Shown piece after piece: positions 59,909 to 64,000 of a stretch of 64,000 bases of DNA (positions within the stretch are counted from its first letter, which is position 1; every line of letters starts with the position of its first letter). The notes under the pieces are model-generated. The model was not told the DNA's origin, ran no database searches, and was given only the letters and a program-made list of their open reading frames with translations. The position numbers were made by a program, and so were the translations under genes. The DNA is from CAZFLM01 sp964519955 (lineage in GTDB: Bacteria; Armatimonadota; Chthonomonadetes; Chthonomonadales; CAJBBX01): the NCBI GenBank assembly GCA_964519955.1, contig CAZFLM010000027.1:1-64000 (forward strand), written 5' to 3'.

Positions 59909-60352
59909 ATGGCTCGAAGACCGCAGACGTGGCAGGAGAAGCTGGCGAACGCGCGCGCCAAGCACGGCGGCCCCACGCGCCACCACTGCGACAAGACGGG
60001 CCAGTGGTTCGTGATCGGGGGCATAGACGAGATCGAGGAGATGGTGCGGACGGTTCCGGCGGGCGAGGTGCTGCCAGCGGACCGCATGACGGCTGCGCTC
60101 GCGGAGCGTCATGGCGTGGACTTCGCGTGTCCGCTGACGGCCGGCATCTTCCTCTGGATCCTGGCGAACGCCGCGGAGGAGGCGCGCGGCGACGGGGAGC
60201 CGGACGGCCTGCCGTGGTGGCGCGTCGTGAAGAAGGGCGGCGAGCTGAACCCGAAGTACCCCGGCGGCGGCGCTCTGCAGCGCGAGCGGCTGGAGGCCGA
60301 GGGGCGCACGGTGGCCCCGAAGGGGAAGCGGCTGGTGGTGGAGCGGGCATAG
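59909..60352 (+). CDS. MGMT-family protein lacking the active-site cysteine (ATL-like)
   Basis: The 147-residue protein has the C-terminal methylguanine-methyltransferase fold: IEEMVRTVPAGEVLPADRMTAALA (HTH DNA-recognition pair) and PLTAGIFLWILANAA. LPWWRVVKKGGELN occupies the place of the PCHRV motif. Its reactive cysteine is replaced by W-W-R-V, as in alkyltransferase-like proteins that bind O6-alkylguanine and recruit nucleotide excision repair. QRERLEAEGRTV matches the end of the fold. It has its own promoter-like motif upstream, so it is probably a single-gene unit. Confidence 0.82.
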   Translation: MARRPQTWQEKLANARAKHGGPTRHHCDKTGQWFVIGGIDEIEEMVRTVPAGEVLPADRMTAALAERHGVDFACPLTAGIFLWILANAAEEARGDGEPDGLPWWRVVKKGGELNPKYPGGGALQRERLEAEGRTVAPKGKRLVVERA

Positions 60353-60456
60353 GGGCTGGGTGACGGGGCGTGCGGTCCGGGCCGTGAACGACCCGTCTCG
60401 TGGGCGTGCCGCCGGCCGCCCTGCGGGCGGAAGGACGGGGTGGCGCGCGGCGTGGG

Positions 60457-60510
60457 GTGTCGCGCCCGGAGGGCGCTTGGCCGAAGGCCCTCCAGGCGGG
60501 GGATTCATCC
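60457..60510 (-). repeat. Inverted relative of the trpA leader repeat
   Basis: The minus strand reads GGATGAATCCCCCGCCTGG, then GGGCCTTCGGCCAAGCGCCCTCCGG. This matches the first half of the 100-bp unit upstream of trpA (GATGAATCCCCCGTCTGGCG and GGGCCTGCGGCCGAGCG). The surrounding 60353-60582 gap is GCCGGCC-rich and holds no gene. Confidence 0.8.
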
Positions 60511-60582
60511 TCCGACAGCTCGCGTGCGTCCGTTCGCTGGCTCGGTCATGGAGTAGACTGAAGCCAGGAGAAGCCCGATCGT

Positions 60583-61191
60583 ATGCTAGAACCCGTCCTC
60601 TTCGGCCTCAACTATGGAGCCGCCTGCGCCGCGCAGCCCGGCCCGATGCAGGCCTTCTTCCTCTCTCGCGTCGCCCAGGTCGGATGGCGGCGGACACTGC
60701 CGGCGTGCCTGGCGCCCATCCTGGGCGACGGGCCCATTGCCGCGCTCGTGCTGCTGGCGCTGCGGCAGGTGCCGTCCGGCATGGAGCGCGCCCTGCGGGT
60801 CGCCGGCGGACTGCTGCTGCTCTACATGGCCTTCCTGGCGTTCCGGTCGCTCCGCAGAGACGACCTTGGCGCGCAGGCGGACTCGGAGCGCACGCCGCAT
60901 AGCCTGCTGCAGGCACTCGCGGTGAACATCATGAACCCGGCGCCGTACATCAGTTGGGCCACGGTGCTGGGGCCGGACGTGATGCGCCAGTGGACCCGGC
61001 AGCCCGCGGGCGCCATCGGCCTGGTCGCGGCGTTCTACGCGGTGCTCACCGTGGGCAACGCGTTCCTCATCGTTGCGATGGGCCTGCTGCACGGCCTCGG
61101 CCCCCGCTTCGTGCGCGGCATGATCCTGGTGTCGGCGCTGCTGCTGGCCGCGCTGGGGGTGTGGCGGGTGGCTGGGAGCGCGATGGGGTAG
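60583..61191 (+). CDS. LysE-family amino acid exporter
   Basis: The 202-residue polytopic transporter starts with LFGLNYGAACAAQPGPMQAFFLSR, the LysE/RhtB signature with the P-G-P motif. LPACLAPILGDGPIAALVLLALRQ, LRVAGGLLLLYMAFLAFRSLRR and a long N-M-N-P segment (AVNIMNPAPYISWATVLGP) follow. About six helices are expected. Members export lysine, homoserine, threonine or other amino acids, and the specificity is not readable. GGAGAAG lies upstream. The stop TAG begins a heptamer array. Confidence 0.9.
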   Translation: MLEPVLFGLNYGAACAAQPGPMQAFFLSRVAQVGWRRTLPACLAPILGDGPIAALVLLALRQVPSGMERALRVAGGLLLLYMAFLAFRSLRRDDLGAQADSERTPHSLLQALAVNIMNPAPYISWATVLGPDVMRQWTRQPAGAIGLVAAFYAVLTVGNAFLIVAMGLLHGLGPRFVRGMILVSALLLAALGVWRVAGSAMG

Positions 61192-61213
61192 AAGCCGGAA
61201 GCCAGAAGGCCGG
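61189..61213 (+). repeat. Heptanucleotide repeat starting on the LysE stop codon
   Basis: Units AGAAGCC, GGAAGCC and AGAAGGC follow directly after TAG. The inverted relative at 62066-62098 (CTTCTGG, CTTCTAG, CTTCTGG) lies on the other side of the next gene, so the pair flanks it. Confidence 0.7.
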
Positions 61214-61247
61214 TGGCGCGACGGCCGGACCGGTCGGGGAGGGGCAG

Positions 61248-61970
61248 ATGCACAGGCTCTGCCGTGGTTCGCTCGTGATGGCGATCATCTGGGGCACCGG
61301 CCTGACCGTTGCCGTGGCGCTGGTTGGGCTGCCCGCCCTCCTGGTGTATCAGGAGTGGCGCCAGCTGCAGGTGACCACCGAGCCGGTGCTGCTCACCTGC
61401 CTCGTGGCCGGCGCGTCGCTCGATCGCGCGTTTGTGCCAGACCGCGCTGGCGGCGGGGAGAGCCAGATCCGGCTGCGGCTGCATGGCCGGCAGCGGCTGG
61501 TTCAGACGCTCAGTGAGCTCAAAGGCGCCGTCGCTATTGCCTCGCCAGACCAGGCGCTGGAGTTCGCGCGGCTCAGAACCGGGCCCGCATTGGCGGACGG
61601 GTGGGTCGATGGACCGCAGATGGCGGAGATCGTCCGGGTCGACCGGCCGTACCGCCGGGTGACCGATGACCTGGGCGGGAGCCGTCTGGCCTGGCTGGGG
61701 TACCATCCCGGAGCCATGTCGGGCACGTGTGGCCTGTTGCATCCGAAGGCGTTCAAGGCAGGGCGATTCACCGAAGCCCGCGCCCACCCGGTGTCGGGCG
61801 GCTACGTCGTTGAGCGTTGGGTGCTCGTAGGGGTTGGCGCGGACAAGTACCGCGTGCAGCTCGTACGCGAGCACGTTGGGCTGGATGGCGCCTGCAGCCG
61901 TGAGGTGGTGAAGGACCGCGCAGCGCCACGCCTGCCAGGCAGCCAGTTCACGTTTCCTCCTGGTTGCTAG
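61248..61970 (+). CDS. Membrane-anchored protein, unknown function
   Basis: The 240-residue protein has an N-terminal helix (GSLVMAIIWGTGLTVAVALVGLPALLV) and a soluble domain rich in strands and Arg. I do not recognise it. GGAGG lies 5 bases upstream. The TAG stop at 61968-61970 is the first triplet of an 80-bp element. It may be specific to this lineage. Confidence 0.62.
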   Translation: MHRLCRGSLVMAIIWGTGLTVAVALVGLPALLVYQEWRQLQVTTEPVLLTCLVAGASLDRAFVPDRAGGGESQIRLRLHGRQRLVQTLSELKGAVAIASPDQALEFARLRTGPALADGWVDGPQMAEIVRVDRPYRRVTDDLGGSRLAWLGYHPGAMSGTCGLLHPKAFKAGRFTEARAHPVSGGYVVERWVLVGVGADKYRVQLVREHVGLDGACSREVVKDRAAPRLPGSQFTFPPGC

Positions 61971-62046
61971 CCCGGCCTATCCATGGGTGACCCTGGACGG
62001 GCACGGAGGCCCATCCCACCACGGCGCTCGTGCATCACCGGGCTAG
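61968..62046 (+). repeat. 80-bp palindromic TAG-ended element, copy 5
   Basis: The 79-bp copy starts and ends at CTAG (TAGCCCGG at the left, CCGGGCTAG at the right). The GGACGGGCACGGAGGCCCAT core and CCCACCACGG are intact. The first TAG is the stop codon of the preceding gene. After the core comes GCGCTCGTGCA, as in the tandem array linker at 58062. Confidence 0.85.
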
Positions 62047-62065
62047 AGGCATCAGGCGCCGATCG

Positions 62066-62098
62066 CCGACTTCTGGCTTCTAGCTTCTGGCTTCTCCC
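62066..62098 (+). repeat. Heptanucleotide repeat, inverted relative of 61189 array
   Basis: CTTCTGG, CTTCTAG, CTTCTGG and CTTCTCC are 7-bp units running into the next minus-strand gene's 3' side. Confidence 0.7.
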
Positions 62099-62105
62099 TT
62101 CCGAC

Positions 62106-64000
62106 TCACGCCCCGAAGAAGTTGTACGTTGGCGTTCCCATCAGCAGGCTTGCGAGTGCCCAGATGCTGCCCATCACGCAGTCGCCTAGGACGAGGCCGA
62201 GGAAGAAGGGGAGCACGATGCGGTAGAAGCGCAGGCCGCCGTAGCGCATCGTGATGACCTTGAGCGTCCAGGCGATCAGCATCGGCACCCAGAGCAGGTG
62301 GATGGACCAGGACGACGAGATGGCGTAGCCGATGGGGTGGAACGGGAAGCCGAAGAAGCGCAGGCGCATGAAGAAGAGCCCCAGCGTGGTGAAGAAGCCC
62401 AGCCCCATCGCGGTGGACGCCTGCAGGTTCGGCTTGTTGTCCAGCGAGCCGGCGACCCAGTTGTTCATCCGGTTGAACGCCTCTTGCGCGTGCCCCGAGT
62501 TGGAGTTGAACTTCGCCGTCACCCCGAGCTGGTAGCCCTGGTGCTCGAAGGCCCAGAACGTGCTGAGCACCGCCAGCGCCGTCGCGAGCAGGATCGCGAC
62601 GAGCATGCGCCTGGCCTGGAGCTGGCGCGCGTGGGCCATCTGCAGCCCCTCCAGGCCGACGGGCATCGTGTCGCCGCGGTGGGCGCGGGTCATCGAGTAG
62701 CTCATCGTGAAGAAGGCCATGTCGTGCTGGCGCAGGCCGGTCGTTCCGAACATGCGCGTGAGCATGGCGTCCGGCCCGATGAAGTGGAAGTCGTGCACCG
62801 GCGGGCCCAGCTCGGCGCGGATGCGGGTGATGACCGTGATCGTGGCGAGGTAGATGCCGAACCACGCCACCGCGACCCACCACTGCGCCCCGGCCAGCAT
62901 CCAGAAGGCGCACAGCCCGCCGAAGCCCAGCGCCAGCCCGGCCAGAGCCCCGCGGTCGCTCAGCGCCTCCTTGCCTGCGTGCCTGTCGGTCTCCTCGCCT
63001 CGCCCGATGGCGCTGCGCCAGATGGCCGCGTAGGTCTTGCGCCCCGTGTAGAGGTAGAAGACGAACAGGCCGACGACGCTGCCGAACCCCTGCTCCTTGA
63101 TGAACGGGAAGTCCGGCGTCACGTCCCAGGCCATCGCGTTCGAGACGACCATCTGCATCTTCCAGAACAGGAAGAAGAACCAACAGGAGAAGAGCAGGTC
63201 GACGGGGAGCAGGAAGCTGAGGCCGATCGCGAGGGGATAGAACGTGATCGGGAACCAGTCGATGCCGGTCCACGGCTTCGTCGTGAAGAGCGGGCGCAGG
63301 TCGTTCACGTCGACCTTGATGCCCGGCACCTGCGGGTACAGGTAGGCAATGCCGTTCCAGAGGCTCAGCGTCGCGGCCAGGGCGAAGCCGGCCCACATCA
63401 GCTTGTTGCGGAAGAAGCCGGAGCGCGGGTTCGGGTCCGTCATCTGCAGGGGGAGCAGGATGATCGGGAACGTGAGGCGCTCGTAGTCGGCCCACTGGCG
63501 GCGGACCAGCACGTTGATGCAGTTGGCGGTGAAGAGGAGCAGCACGAAGAAGCCGGTCCACGCCAGCATCGGCGTGAGCCACACGCTCACCGTCTGCCAT
63601 GTGTTGAACGTGGTATGGCCCAGATAGTGGCCGCGCAGCGCCTCGCGGTCGCGCACGACGAGCCACGAGGGGAACGAGTCGAGGAACGACCAGCCGTTCT
63701 GCTTGCCGAACCAGGCGCCGTGCGGGATGATCTGGTTCAGCAGGCTGACGCCGTCGAGCCCGGCCATGCCCGTCGAGATCGCCAGCATCGTGTAGAGGGT
63801 CAGCAGCTCCCCTTGCTGCAGCACCAGGCGCGGGGCGATGCGGCGGAACAGCGCGTTGAAGCCGACCAGCGCGAACAGGACGAAGACGACATTCGCGAAG
63901 AGGGAGATCGTCGAGACGTAGGGGCCGAAGAGGACGCGCTCCTGCTTGACGATCCAGTACGTGTTGCAGGGCACGAGCAGCGCGCCGAGGAGGATGGCGC
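62106..64000 (-). CDS. DUF6785-family polytopic membrane protein (N terminus cut by window edge)
   Basis: The visible 630 or so residues show about ten hydrophobic helices, for example SLFANVVFVLFALVGFNALF, LLTLYTMLAISTGMAGLD and a long middle loop with FFRNKLMWAGFALAATLSLW. The last segment reads GAYWLIGWALASLLMGTP-like but actually VLGDCVMGSIWALASLLMGTPTYNF. The motifs match DUF6785/DUF6784 family transporters, of unknown ligand, which often accompany glycan loci. The frame continues upstream beyond 64000 (AILLGALLVPCNTYW), so the real start is outside the window. No signal peptide is visible. Confidence 0.8.
   Translation of the reverse strand, partial: AILLGALLVPCNTYWIVKQERVLFGPYVSTISLFANVVFVLFALVGFNALFRRIAPRLVLQQGELLTLYTMLAISTGMAGLDGVSLLNQIIPHGAWFGKQNGWSFLDSFPSWLVVRDREALRGHYLGHTTFNTWQTVSVWLTPMLAWTGFFVLLLFTANCINVLVRRQWADYERLTFPIILLPLQMTDPNPRSGFFRNKLMWAGFALAATLSLWNGIAYLYPQVPGIKVDVNDLRPLFTTKPWTGIDWFPITFYPLAIGLSFLLPVDLLFSCWFFFLFWKMQMVVSNAMAWDVTPDFPFIKEQGFGSVVGLFVFYLYTGRKTYAAIWRSAIGRGEETDRHAGKEALSDRGALAGLALGFGGLCAFWMLAGAQWWVAVAWFGIYLATITVITRIRAELGPPVHDFHFIGPDAMLTRMFGTTGLRQHDMAFFTMSYSMTRAHRGDTMPVGLEGLQMAHARQLQARRMLVAILLATALAVLSTFWAFEHQGYQLGVTAKFNSNSGHAQEAFNRMNNWVAGSLDNKPNLQASTAMGLGFFTTLGLFFMRLRFFGFPFHPIGYAISSSWSIHLLWVPMLIAWTLKVITMRYGGLRFYRIVLPFFLGLVLGDCVMGSIWALASLLMGTPTYNFFGA

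Noticed and set aside
1..64000. tRNA and rRNA genes
   Set aside because: Scanning the intergenic stretches by eye shows no convincing cloverleaf or conserved rRNA string; a tRNA search tool would be needed to be sure.

Overview
This is a GC-rich bacterial contig (roughly two thirds G+C by eye) of about 50 genes, with one 100-N scaffold gap at 58203-58302, so it is probably a metagenome-assembled or draft genome. The gene content is typical of uncultured glycan-degrading soil or freshwater lineages such as Armatimonadota. It includes many secreted hydrolases, DUF4838, DUF4832, DUF6067, DUF5107 and DUF6785 proteins, repeated uroporphyrinogen-decarboxylase-like paralogues, and many dispersed palindromic repeats. 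The phylum is an inference from gene families, not from a marker gene.

Layout. 1-9.2 kb is a mostly plus-strand housekeeping block: trpB, an acetyltransferase, trpA, recO, a metallo-beta-lactamase-fold protein, a dienelactone hydrolase, 3-methyladenine glycosylase, a DUF92 membrane protein and an O-methyltransferase. 9.3-24 kb carries mainly secreted proteins: SGNH hydrolase, GDPD, DUF4838, a serine hydrolase, a GH5-like protein, a beta-propeller lipoprotein, and a 906-residue protein with about twelve G-D-D-x-Y repeats plus HEAT-like repeats. 24.0-28.8 kb is a mosaic island. It is bounded by inverted arms of one insertion-sequence fragment and by heptanucleotide repeats, and it holds two intact glycan-related genes and at least two glycan-gene fragments. 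28.8-43 kb is a sugar/glycan block: DUF4832, three UroD-like paralogues, a DUF6067 glycoside hydrolase, a CUT1 ABC importer without its ATPase, and a DUF5107-TPR protein. 44-52 kb holds a thioredoxin-like protein with an in-frame TGA at the first catalytic cysteine (candidate selenoprotein), a GH30-like enzyme, a second sugar ABC system (binding protein and permease only), a multi-spanning glycosyltransferase-like protein and a pectate-lyase-fold protein. 53-64 kb has an M15 peptidase, a zinc-ribbon membrane protein, two membrane paralogues sharing a C-terminal LLRPAD repeat, a GH29 fucosidase, an APH-like kinase, a cysteine-less MGMT homologue, a LysE exporter and the N-terminally cut DUF6785 membrane protein.

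How the genes may fit together. Secreted GH29, GH30, GH5-like, DUF4038, DUF6067, pectate-lyase-fold and SGNH proteins would trim complex glycans outside the cytoplasm, and two ABC sugar systems would import the products with ATPases encoded elsewhere. The three UroD-like proteins sit directly upstream of the DUF6067/ABC operon and probably share its regulation, but their substrates cannot be read from sequence.

The most notable signals are the candidate selenocysteine TlpA-like protein, a family of five ~80-bp palindromic elements with TAG ends (four start on the stop codon of the preceding gene), and the inverted-arm mosaic island.
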